Positions 1-8,191 of a stretch of DNA of 20,085 nucleotides are shown here, one piece after another. Source of the DNA: Dimorphilus gyrociliatus. Its lineage: Eukaryota; Annelida; Polychaeta; Dinophilidae. The notes beneath the pieces are model-generated. The model did not search any database and was not told where the DNA came from. It saw nothing but the letters and a program-made list of their open reading frames with translations. The stretch covers positions 1-20,085 of the forward strand of contig CAJFCJ010000191.1 of the NCBI GenBank assembly GCA_904063045.1, written 5' to 3'. The translations under genes were made by a program, and so were the position numbers. The first letter of the stretch is position 1, and each line of letters opens with the position of its first letter.

Positions 1-162
1 GAAGTTGTACAACTTTGGTTATATTTTACATGCTTGAACTCTATTATTTTATGCAACATATACATGTACATCTTAAAACCTACGCAAGAAAATGCTAAAA
101 CATTGGCCAAACATAAGTCTGATTAGTCAGCTTGAAGGTTCATCTTTAATTACCAATAAAGG

Positions 163-223
163 TTTGGCCAAGTTATAATTTAATTAACTTGCCTAGGGTG
201 TGGCCAAGTTATAATTCAATTAA
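163..223 (+). repeat. U3 direct repeat in LTR
   Basis: The motif TGGCCAAGTTATAATT, followed by YAATTAAC, occurs twice about 35 bp apart upstream of the LTR TATA box. It is also present in the two inverted LTR copies. Duplicated U3 motifs are common enhancer-like elements in LTRs; that role is inferred here. Confidence 0.6.
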
Positions 224-331
224 CCTTCCTAAATGTTGAACCTTGTAACATCCTGTTACTAAAGATAAATATGAACTACACATTTCGGCAACTGTAAAGT
301 GATGATTGGATGTCAGAGACAAACCTCAAAG

Positions 332-547
332 TATATAAATCCTCATTATTCTCATTTGGCATGCAGCTTCCATCTGGACCCAAGGACCTGGGAAAATCAT
401 CTGGAAACAACCTCCACTGGAACCATCCATCTACTCCTCAACATTGGAAGACAGTTTGGTAATTTGGCAACCTGCTATTACAAACTATCTACTCTGCTAT
501 TGAACTCTCATATTGTTACTTGCTTAAGTATTATTATTGCGAATAAA
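332..547 (+). promoter_or_regulatory. LTR core promoter and poly(A) signal
   Basis: TATATAAAT at about 332-339 is a TATA box, and AATAAA at 542-547 is the probable cleavage signal. This sets U3 to about 6-360, R between the two signals and U5 up to 640. The same two signals sit at matching places on the minus strand in the other LTR copies. Confidence 0.6.
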
Positions 548-640
548 CCATTTTAATTTAAACATTTGTTTAAAGGTTCGAGTAGAACCAGTATTGATAT
601 AACTTGCAAACGCATAGATTTTGCCAGCAAGAGCAGTACA

Positions 641-1535
641 TCATTTTGGAATATTTTTCCACCTGCTTTGCAAATTGCAGCTATGAAAAAGGACTCTTGG
701 GAACCAGTTTTAGTAACTGTAATTGTTAATGATCCTTGCCCAATTGTAACTGGTCCAATATTATCTACTGTAGCTATAGAAGTGTCTGGTCTAGTTATGC
801 TAAAGTGGACAAAAGTAGACATATAATTGATGTTGCAAAATTTGACTGTCATTGTAATAATTACCCGCATGAGCCACCACCAGTATGACCTTTAATTTTG
901 GCTCTAAATGGTGAAGTTTGCTCAGTTGACATCTCAATTTCAATACCATAGCCCATAGGTAGATTACCACTACCATATTCTAATGAAACATCAAAAACAT
1001 CACAAATAATTAAAAAAATTTTGAAAATGAATATTGATAATACATACGTTCACTTGAATAAACATATCCTCTAACTTCAAATTCAAGTGTAGTCCCTCCA
1101 CTGGTACATGTATAAGTGTAGGTCAGTACATAATTCTCAGTTGTTCCTGAAAACAAACTGCCTTGGAAACTTGCATATACAAGTGCAGAATCTACTAATT
1201 TTGAGGATTGTAGTAAAGTGGTTCCATCTGGTTTTGTAAGTGTATAGCTGTAAAACAAATTAAATTGATAGATTCCTGATTGGAATGTTAATGTAAAAAG
1301 ACACCTGCAAGTAGGAGTTCCAGTGATTTGTCGGAAATTAAGGTAGTAAGTATCAGTATCTTCCAAAATTTGAGCTGGAGATTCAACTTTAAGACTAAAA
1401 CTGTCTGAATGAACTGTAATTACTGTAAATAAATAAAAACATATTAATTTGCTTTGATATTAAAAATAATCTAAAAATCATACAACCAAAACTCAGAAAA
1501 AGAAGAGCAAAGTTATGTATTGTAAATGCCTTCAT
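641..1535 (-). CDS. Gene A: secreted protein, five exons, 3' end cut off by LTR
   Basis: I do not recognise the family by name. My gene model has exons 1535-1487, 1422-1305, 1247-1048, 979-865 and 799-641, with GT-AG introns of 57-68 nt. All phases join without a stop. The product starts MKAFTIHNFALLFLSF and has a hydrophobic signal peptide with likely cleavage after VHS (residue 22). A beta-rich extracellular region follows, including TLTKPDGTTL and, near the break, ITVTKTGSQES then GGK. Splice positions and these motifs match paralogue B at 3606-4882. The reading frame stops where the antisense LTR begins at 640. The GDPHF domain seen in B would lie beyond it, so the gene is truncated or split by the insertion. 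The start is chosen because ATG, signal peptide and donor sequence (GTTGTATGAT) are all conserved with B. Confidence 0.72.
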
Positions 1536-2133
1536 GATTTTTGGATAACTAAAAAAAGTTTGGTGCTTTTAAGGATTTTTTAACAATAGACAAGGAGACA
1601 ATTTAAATAAAACAGTCTTGGAAATATTTCTATATTTTTACAAAAAACCAAAGAAATTGTCAAATATTTCTCATGAATAATTTGAATAAACAGATCAGGC
1701 TATTTTATTAAACATAGTATTTAACCTAAAAATGTAGGACTAGTAGTATTTTATTATTCAGAAAATACTTTTCTTCTATATATTTTAATAGTGTTTTGTA
1801 TTGAATGCTTAAAGCTGGTGGGAGCAATAAAAAAATCAACCATTATCAGCTTTACAATGGAGGTAAAAATTTTTTGTTGGGAATGTCAGACAAGAAAAGA
1901 GAAAATATTCTTTACACTTCTTTTCATTTTGGCAACATTTAATTGGAATTGATAAAATAGACAAATGACATTGATAAAAAAAAATTTAGCCTGGGAAACT
2001 TTAAAATCTAAAAACTCCTTGCATTTAATGCAGGCAAAAACATTTTTTATTATGATTTTTCAATATAGGCTTAAGTTTAAAACAAATATTTATACGAACT
2101 GATTCAAACAGTAATAAGACAGTTAGGAATTAT
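1536..2133. other. Intergenic, no gene seen
   Basis: This is the AT-rich head-to-head spacer between genes A and B, before the MULE-3 array. I see no splice-compatible coding frame, RNA gene or repeat. The promoter of gene A should lie in its first few hundred bases, but no clear TATA box stands out. Confidence 0.5.
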
Positions 2134-2237
2134 GGAGAAAACGTCCACTGGAGAAAACGTCCACTGGAGAAAACGTCCACTGATTGGAGAAAACGTCCAC
2201 TGGTTGGAGAAAACGTCCACTGGAGAAAACATCCACT
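2134..2237 (+). repeat. MULE-3 terminal array, six units
   Basis: Six copies of the 16-mer GGAGAAAACGTCCACT start at 2134, 2150, 2166, 2186, 2206 and 2222. There are 4-bp spacers before units 4 and 5, and the last unit has CG changed to CA. Its place about 410 bp upstream of a MULE transposase start mirrors the arrays that form the ends of MULE-1 and MULE-2, so I read it as the left terminal repeat of a third MULE. No inverted partner was found in the window. Confidence 0.75.
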
Positions 2238-2564
2238 ATGTGAAGAATATATTAAAAAATACTTTTTCAAATTTAAATTTTTATTATTGATTTTGAGATA
2301 TATCCAATACATTCCCATAATGCAATCACTTTTGGTAGCCATTTTGAAATCCAGACAGGAAACAGTTCTGGGATCTTCTATGTTTTTCATGGAAAGTGAA
2401 TATTGTGCATATTTCATCTACAATTTTTCAGAATTTTTTGCAGTTTGAAATATATTTCACTATTGAAAACCATCAGACAAAACACAAACTTTAGAATTGA
2501 TATCAGTAAGTTATAGAATATTGTGTTGAAATGATTTATTTATAAATTAGCTTTATTTTTATAG

Positions 2565-2575
2565 CAGCCATTTTG
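2565..2575 (+). promoter_or_regulatory. Shared upstream motif CAGCCATTTTG (MULE-3)
   Basis: The identical 11-mer lies 72 bp before the MULE-3 start codon and 76 bp before the MULE-1 start codon (minus strand, 10180-10170). The core ATGGC on the opposite strand resembles a YY1-type site. A promoter or initiator role is inferred from conserved sequence and spacing. Confidence 0.4.
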
Positions 2576-2647
2576 TTTATCATTATTGTTAATTGTTTAA
2601 TTTTTAAATTTATACAGTTGGTTATTGATAGAGATTCCAAATTGAAC

Positions 2648-3119
2648 ATGGCACCAATTTGTTACATTTGTGAAGAGAGAATATATGGAAGACAAAATCA
2701 AGAGAAATGTCAGCTTTGCTGTCATTTATTTAAAATACATAAAAAATGTTTGGATTATAAAGGTTTGTTTAAGTTTTTTGTCACTATCCTTCCTTACAAA
2801 TATGTTTTTATATTTTTTCACAGATCAATCATTTTATTGTAACATTTGCTGTGACATATCAATGAAGAAATGCATTGTTGCACTTCAAAGGCTACCTTCT
2901 AGTGCATCTGCTAATGAAGAAATAAAACAAACACCAAATTTTGATACAGCAAATAATAGAAATGAGCAAACTATTGTTTGTGAAAATCATTGTGGAAATT
3001 CAAGTGGAAATGATACAAATGGCAGTATTATGGAATCACACAATGTTTTAGTTGAAGATCTTCCAGCTCAGCAAAATAATATGATGGAAGTTTCATTTAA
3101 GTTAATAATTTTACCTTAA
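2648..3119 (+). pseudogene. MULE-3 transposase, N-terminal fragment
   Basis: Exon 1 (2648-2762) and exon 2 (2824 to the stop at 3117-3119) are separated by a 61-nt GT-AG intron in the same position and phase as intron 1 of MULE-1 and MULE-2. The product begins MAPICYICEERIYGRQ and carries a CxxC...CxxC...HxxC...CxxC finger of PHD-like order; the last pair is CNIC after the splice. A polar segment of about 70 residues follows, then a stop. FLYWCH and catalytic domains are absent, so this is a 3'-truncated relic. The homologous N terminus of MULE-1 (TIYGRQKYLKCSLC) supports the family call. The stretch after 3119 is unrelated AT-rich DNA. Confidence 0.72.
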
Positions 3120-3605
3120 CCTTAACCTAATCATATTTTTTTACCTAACCTATTTGAATAAACTTAACCTTTGATAGAACCCAACCTAGTATTTATCAAT
3201 AGTTTTAATATTTTTCTTAGACATTTTCCCACGCTGAAATCTAGCCTTGAAATATTTCATATATGCCTGTCTTTATCAACAAAAACTATTTCAAAAATAT
3301 CCAAGTAAATAATATTTTACAGTTGAATGAAAAGTTTTTTAAATGTGTCTAAAGAGATACAACACAACTAGCCCACTACCATAGATCCTATATTAACCTT
3401 AACAATCTGATCTGTTAATTCAAAAGATCTCCATAGACCTATAGAAATGTATTTGAAAATATTCTTAACCTCTTTAAAAATACCAATGAAAGAGTTTAAG
3501 TAGATGTTTTTGAAAAATTGTCACAAGACCTTTTGGTGAGAAAACACCTATAAGAGAAAACACTTATAAGCAGGCACAATGGTAGCAGAGGTGTTAATAG
3601 AAATC
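3120..3605. other. Non-coding stretch before gene B
   Basis: AT-rich DNA with scattered TTAACC/CCTAACC words at 3111-3190. At 3538-3569 there are two tandem 16-mers (GAGAAAACACCTATAA and GAGAAAACACTTATAA). Their first eight bases equal the MULE-3 unit, so they may be a decayed array, though in the same orientation as the left one. No gene is seen. Confidence 0.4.
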
Positions 3606-4882
3606 ATGAAGAGTTGTACAATATGTACTGTTTTTCATCTTTTGAATTTAGGTTGTATGATATTTAGATTTGTCTCAAATAAATTTTTATTATATTTTAA
3701 TCAACAGTTTTTGTGGTTCATTCACAACAATTTTCTGTATCTGTTGAAGTTCCAGCTATAATGTTGGAAGGTTTTGGACAATATCATGTAAATTTTAAAC
3801 AACAGACTGGAAATCCTACATGCAGGTTTTTTTTGTACATTAATATTTGAATGAATAATTTTACAAATTTAATTTGTTTTAAAGCTTTACAGCTAAAAAA
3901 CCAGATGAAACTGTGGTAGCACAAGCTACCAAAGATTTAAATTCTATGTTTGAAAGCCACACCATTCAATATTTTACTTTATCATCATTCACTGAAGATT
4001 TTATCCTAACTTTTTCTTTCACTTGTGGTACTTCAGGGTCATCAATTAGTTTTGAATTCAGGACACATGTTTTTGCAGTTGAGACTATGTAATACTTTAA
4101 ACAATATTCAAAATATATATAAAAAAATTTAAATATTTCATTTGCTTATGGTTCTACTTTTCTACCTGTGATGTATGGGGTTCAAATTGATGTATCAAGT
4201 GCGCAATCCTAACCAACTATAGTTAAATTACTTAGACAACTTGGTGACACTATTTGCAGGTAATTACTTCAGTGAAATTAAATCATTCATCATCATCTAT
4301 ATGATTATTTTTTGTTATCTCAGCTTAACTCAACCAGACTCTGCATAGCCATAACAGATTATTCTGGATCAACTGATCTAAGAAATGATAACATGGAAAT
4401 TACAGTTACTAAAACTGGTTCTCAGGAATCTCTTCTCATGCTTGCAAGCTGCTCATCTGGTGGAAAGACATTCAATACTGACATTCCAGTTTATTTTTCA
4501 GTTGGTGCTCCTTCACCATGGGCATCTGCAACAGGAGATCCACACTTTGCTCAAAATGTTATTGATAAATCATCAATATCTACAAAACAAATATGTTATG
4601 ATGTAACTGGCCAAATGGGAGATTTTATTTATATTGCTGGATTCTATCACAGTGGAATAAAAGTATTTGGCCAACTTAAAGATGATTAATACATGCATAA
4701 AATTATCATTCAGTCTCCATCAGCAAATATCACAGTACCATTAAATGAAATTCTTCTTGATAATATATATACAATGGAATGGAATGATAATTCAAAGGCA
4801 ATGACTGTTGTACACATACATTCATCAGCTATATTCTACAATAGAGAAGTAGTATTGAACCAGTATTGTACTATGCAGATAG
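3606..4882 (+). pseudogene. Gene B: paralogue of gene A with GDPHF/ITIH-C-like domain
   Basis: Exon 1 is 3606-3651 (MKSCTICTVFHLLNL) and exon 2 starts at 3708; the signal peptide ends at VVHS. A 59-nt intron follows TGCAG near 3830, exactly where gene A has one, and rejoins as FTAKKPDETV. Exon 3 is about 4146-4259 and exon 4 is 4324-4882. The last exon gives ITVTKTGSQES, then ATGDPHF, QICYDVTGQMGD and IKVFGQL. This resembles the VWD-like C-terminal domain of inter-alpha-trypsin inhibitor heavy chains (family inference). Lesions: intron 3 has a shifted donor and no AG at its acceptor near 4145, TAA at 4210-4212, a 1-nt loss near 4340 and TAA at 4687-4689. The LTR interrupts the last exon at 4883. 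Bases 5518-5600 could hold the remaining C terminus, but I cannot show it. Confidence 0.7.
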
Positions 4883-5517
4883 TGTACTGCTCTTGCTCGC
4901 AAAATCTATGCGTTTGCAAGTTATAACAATACTGGTTCTACTCAAACCTTTAAACAAATGTTTAAATTTAAATGGTTTATTCGCAATAATAATACTTAAG
5001 CAAGTAACAATATGAGAGTTCGATAGCAGAGTAGATAGTTCATAAAAGCAGGTTGCCAAATTACCAAACTGTCTTCCAATGTTGAGGAGTAGATGGATGG
5101 TTCCAGTAGAGGTTGTTTCCAGATTATTTTCCCAGGTCCTTGGGACCAGATGGAAGCTACATGCCAAATGAGAATAGTGAGGATTTATATACTTTGAGGT
5201 TTGCCTCTGGCATCCAATCATCACTTTACAGTTGCTGAAATGTGTAGTTCATATTTATCTTTAGTAACAGGATGTTACAAGGTTCAACATTTAGGAAGGT
5301 TAATTGAATTATAACTTGGCCACACCCTAGGCAAGTTAATTAAATTATAACTTGGCCAAACCTTTATTGGTAATTAAAGATGAGCCTTCAAGCTGACTAA
5401 TCAGACTTATGTTTGGCCAATGTTATAGCATTTTCTTGCGTAGGTTTTAAGATGTACATGTATAAGTTGCATAAAATAATAGAGTTCAAGCATGTAAAAT
5501 ATAACCAAAGTTGTACA
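4883..5517 (-). mobile_element. LTR copy 2, solo, inside gene B
   Basis: A 635-bp inverted copy of the LTR at 6-640, with both TGTAC/GTACA ends present. Neither a polypurine tract nor internal element sequence adjoins it, so it looks like a solo LTR. The flanks (GATAG left, TCACC right) do not form a target duplication. It has more private substitutions than the other two copies. It lies antisense to gene B, in the exon encoding the ITIH-C-like domain. Confidence 0.85.
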
Positions 5518-6062
5518 TCACCAAAATTTTGCATGAAATACTATATTGTAATAGTATTGAGCAGTGCTCTGCATACCCAAGATACAACTGTTAACTACTT
5601 CTAAAGTTAGTTGTAAATAGACTTTTACAACTTAACTTGAATATTTAACTAATTATCTTAAACATAATATATAATCAATATTAGTTGTTTTTATCATATT
5701 TTACCTATATTTGGAAATTGTAGATTGTTGAATAGTAGCAAATACGCAATACTATTATAGATAACCAAATGCTTTGGTTTTTGCCATAAAATCTATTTTA
5801 CACTACAATATCTCATTTTTGTGGTATATAAGAACAGCATTATGCTGATCTTTGTCTATTTTTGTGTGTTGGACACCATCCAAGTTCTACCAAAAATTGT
5901 TACATCTTATGCAATTTTTGACCTACTCAAAATATAGAACAACAACTCTCCAGAATAAAGAAAAAGTACCAATTATGGTGGCATATTTGGACTTTTCCTA
6001 TATCTTATATGTTACTTTTGTTTGTCTGTATATTTGTGATCTGTGAACTGTCAACTATTGGA
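5518..6062. other. No gene recognised
   Basis: AT-rich DNA. The first about 80 bases may be the displaced 3' end of gene B. A TATA-like GTATATAAG occurs at about 5824. No coding frame with recognisable protein features was found. Confidence 0.4.
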
Positions 6063-6175
6063 AAGGTATATAAACCCTGCAAATTTAACAGTAGACAGTT
6101 CAGTCTTATCACTGTCAGCTTGTTGCTTAAACCAGCTTGTTTAGAACTAGAAACTTATTTACTCAATAAATATTC
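6063..6175 (+). promoter_or_regulatory. TATA / initiator / AATAAA cluster, possible old LTR core
   Basis: GGTATATAAACC (about 6067-6076) is followed about 26 bp later by an initiator-like TTCAGTC (about 6099-6105), and then by AATAAA at about 6165. So tight an order is typical of an LTR U3-R-U5 core. No second copy is in the window and I cannot place the LTR ends, so this stays tentative. Confidence 0.3.
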
Positions 6176-6179
6176 TTTG

Positions 6180-6700
6180 AATGAAATACTGATGTCTTAT
6201 TGATTAAATTTTTGCAAAATTTCATTTTTTGAGACTATCTTTGGACAAACTTGAATGGTTCTATTTGTTTGACTACTATGGTAAATTGGTAAATGATTGG
6301 AAAGGACAAATTTGATCTTGATGAATTCAATTACAATTCAACAAAGTACATTTAGAAAATTATTATTATTTTTTAAGGGTATTTAACACTTTTGTCTCTT
6401 TTGTAGCATCTTCCGTAAAATCATTCCTAAAGTATATATATCCTTCTTTTCTCCACAATTCTCCTTAATATACAACTCCTTTACAGATAAATATATCTTG
6501 AAATTTTTGGGCTGAAAAGGATGATAATGTAAAATTTAATCTACTGATTTTCCATAGATTTTAAATACTCAACTTGAACAACAATATCCATTATTGAAAA
6601 TTGTCCATTTAGACAAAAGTTATGTCTATGAATTGAGGAAATTGAATATAAAATTGTTGAAAAACATTTAAAATATTTATAATCTCTATAAAATTCATAT
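6180..6700. other. No gene recognised
   Basis: AT-rich sequence downstream (minus-strand sense) of the gypsy RT/RNase H connection fragment. It may hold unrecognisable remains of that retroelement, but I see no motif in any frame. Confidence 0.35.
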
Positions 6701-6701
6701 G

Positions 6702-6960
6702 TTATATGAATTCCAGAGAATTTGTGTCCTGAATAAAATTAGATGATAGTTTTCTTGTAAATAGTTGTAATACAGGAGGGTTAACTACTGCATCTCTCAA
6801 TTTGAAAAATGATTCCTTGGCTTCCTCAGTCCATTGAAATTTATCCTTTTTCCCATGTAATTTCATTAATGTGTACAGAGGTTTAGCTACTCTTGCAAAA
6901 TCTTGTATAAATTTTCTGTAATAGCCACAAAACACAACAAAGCTTAGTAGTGAATTTGCA
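6702..6960 (-). pseudogene. Old gypsy element: RT-RNase H connection, distal half
   Basis: The minus-strand frame reads SLLSFVVFCGYYRKFIQDFA, then AKPLYTLMK and KFQWTEEAKESFFKL...NPPVL. This is the well-known Ty3/gypsy segment joining reverse transcriptase to RNase H (YYRKFI...PL..L). It continues directly from the frame ending PPVFANS at 12885-12893. The two halves are separated by MULE-2 and share the duplicated bases GAATTTGCA. After NPPVL the frame diverges from the family and ends in a stop; no RNase H active-site residues follow, so the element is truncated. Confidence 0.82.
6952..6960. repeat. MULE-2 target site duplication, left
   Basis: GAATTTGCA flanks the left end of MULE-2 and is repeated at 12885-12893 after the right end. 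Nine bp is the usual Mutator-superfamily duplication length. Removing the element and one copy restores a continuous RT frame. Confidence 0.9.
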
Positions 6961-7115
6961 GGGAACAACAGAAGTCGCCCAGGGCAGAAGTCGCCCAGGA
7001 CAGAAGTCGCCCAGAAATTGATAGAAGTCGCCCAGAGCTGTGACAGAAGTCGCCCAGAACTGTGATAGAAGTCGCCCAGGACTATGACAGAAGTCGCCTA
7101 GAACTGTAGAAGACA
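6961..7115 (+). repeat. MULE-2 left terminal inverted repeat (array)
   Basis: Seven units of AGAAGTCGCCCAG with spacers of 2-9 bp make up about 150 bp. Unit order and spacers (for example ATTGAT, GCTGTGAC, CTATGAC) match the right end read on the other strand. Each unit holds a CpG (GTCGCC). The array probably serves as a multi-copy transposase binding region; that is inference. Confidence 0.88.
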
Positions 7116-7329
7116 TAATGTGTTTGTTCTTTGTTTCTATTGATTTCTGACAATTGAAATATATAATAAGTATTAATAAATATAGAATGCATCATTTAAT
7201 AATAACTAAATAGTGAATGAATTAAATAATAAAATACTGGCATTCTGTTGAAGGTTTCACATAAATATCATTTATTTGCTTAAACTTGTGCACAAACTTG
7301 AGGTTCTATTTGGATCAGTACAGCAGAAA

Positions 7330-7505
7330 ATTCCCACAATCACAATACAAAGTACAGTATTGAGTTTTAAACTAAAAATCTTATGCATTTCATTTAATTT
7401 ATTAAATTTGTTTCTACATTCAAAGCAGAATTTTGCCATGTTCATCAATTTCTTTCAAATACCTCTTATGTCAAAGATCATGACAATAAAAAAATTGTAG
7501 ATATG
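7330..7505 (-). repeat. Deletion derivative of MULE-2 5' end fused to its 3' region
   Basis: Bases about 7401-7505 match about 12368-12475, the leader plus the first codons of the MULE-2 transposase (ATG at 7439 on the minus strand, MAKFCFEC). Bases about 7336-7395 match about 7641-7695, which follow the transposase stop. The block therefore joins the start of the gene directly to its 3' flank, as in an internally deleted copy, and lies head-to-tail after the full-length 3' end. Confidence 0.65.
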
Positions 7506-7593
7506 ATATTAATGGTACCCACCACATGATGCTAGAAGTAGTAGAGTAGATGTTGCCTCTAGGGTAGATGGTACCGAACTACCAGAATCAAGC

Positions 7594-7603
7594 CCTTTTA
7601 TAG
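7594..7603 (-). promoter_or_regulatory. TATA-like box
   Basis: TATAAAAG on the minus strand lies about 95 bp upstream of the duplicated MULE-2 leader (7505-7440). It could be a promoter for that short copy; no transcript is implied. Confidence 0.25.
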
Positions 7604-7692
7604 GCAAAAGATAAGATATTACATAACCAAACATGTTGACAACAACACTACAAAGTACAGTAATGAGTTTTAAACTACAAATCTTATGCATT

Positions 7693-7980
7693 TCATTTCA
7701 TTTCTGAGTAGAGTTGACAACATTTTTCCAAAACTTGTGATGAAGTCATCTGATGAGCTTCAAATTTCTCCCAAATTTTAAATATTTCATTCTGCATATT
7801 TTTATATTGTCTTCTTTGATATCTTAATATCTTTCTCTCTGATAGCATTCTTTGATATGCTGGGATAAGATCTGCCTCTCGTTTTAATTCATCTACTACC
7901 AAATAGAATGAAGAATTTGCTCTTAAATTGCCATTTAGCCGATTATGGAACCCCTCCACATCATTATTAGTTCTAATAGC
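7693..7980 (-). pseudogene. MULE-2 transposase, C-terminal part (exon 4 continued)
   Basis: The frame reads AIRTNNDVEGFHNRLNGNL onward to the TGA at 7695-7693. It is the missing C terminus of the transposase whose other exons lie at 12406-10690. NNDVEGFH contains the third catalytic acidic residue (E, followed by FH), equal to NNDCEGWH in MULE-1. It is rich in basic and coiled-coil-like residues after that (ERKILRYQRRQYKNMQNEIF). The 9-bp duplication TCTAATAGC marks where MULE-1 separated it from the rest, with no frame change at the join. Confidence 0.85.
7972..7980. repeat. MULE-1 target site duplication, left
   Basis: TCTAATAGC, repeated exactly at 10690-10698 beyond the other end of MULE-1. 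It encodes the Ala-Ile-Arg of the interrupted MULE-2 transposase. Confidence 0.92.
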
Positions 7981-8110
7981 GAGTTGGGGTGCGAACGTAC
8001 CTGGGTGTGAACGTACCCGGGTGCGAACGTACCCTGGGCGGGTGCGAACGTACCTGGGTACGTTCGCACCCTATTTTTATATTTATTTTATTTTTGAATT
8101 TTTGAATAAA
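7981..8110 (+). repeat. MULE-1 left terminal inverted repeat
   Basis: The outer part holds four tandem units of GGGTGCGAACGTACCY (one with TGTG), one spacer GGGC, and then a fifth, inverted unit. The last two units form a perfect hairpin-capable palindrome at about 8040-8072. An AT-rich stretch up to GAATAAA (8110) completes the repeat. It matches 10560-10689 inverted over 130 bp with few differences, which lie near the outer tip. Confidence 0.9.
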
Positions 8111-8191
8111 AGATTTAGCTATAAATCTAAAAGTATGTATTTAAAAGACTAAATATTATACTAAAAAACAATAAAGCTTGACAAATGATAT

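Larger units (their letters stand above)
6..640 (+). mobile_element. LTR copy 1 (3' LTR of a + strand gypsy element)
   Basis: A 635-bp repeat begins TGTACAAC and ends GCAGTACA, so it has canonical TG...CA termini. It recurs inverted at 4883-5517 and 14708-15340 with only scattered differences by eye. Bases 1-5 (GAAGT) equal the last bases of the polypurine tract next to the 14708-15340 copy, so the body of a + strand element should lie just left of the window and this is its 3' LTR. Inside are a TATA box (about 332-339), an AATAAA signal (542-547) and a duplicated U3 motif. The right edge cuts into gene A, which runs on the other strand. Confidence 0.88.

Noticed and set aside
1248-1304. Gene A 1304-1248 as coding rather than intron
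   Set aside because: The stretch is open and divisible by three, but GT-AG ends and the B alignment (where the same stretch is out of frame and contains stops) show it is an intron.
2134-2237. Regular spaced repeats resembling a CRISPR array
   Set aside because: Units are 16 bp with zero to four-base spacers, the genome is eukaryotic, and the same design forms transposon ends elsewhere in the window.
3111-3190. Telomere-like TTAACC / CCTAACC words
   Set aside because: Only a few irregular copies in AT-rich DNA, no perfect array; another weak instance at 14275-14310 is equally irregular.
3538-3569. Right terminal repeat of MULE-3
   Set aside because: Two 16-mers share the first eight bases of the MULE-3 unit but lie in the same, not inverted, orientation, so they cannot be called the partner end.
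5518-5604. Continuation of gene B after the LTR
   Set aside because: The frames here are short, and without a target duplication or a third paralogue the join cannot be checked.
7928-8152. Open frame reading through the MULE-1 left terminal repeat
   Set aside because: It is open only because of the tandem units and crosses the insertion junction on the strand opposite the transposase.
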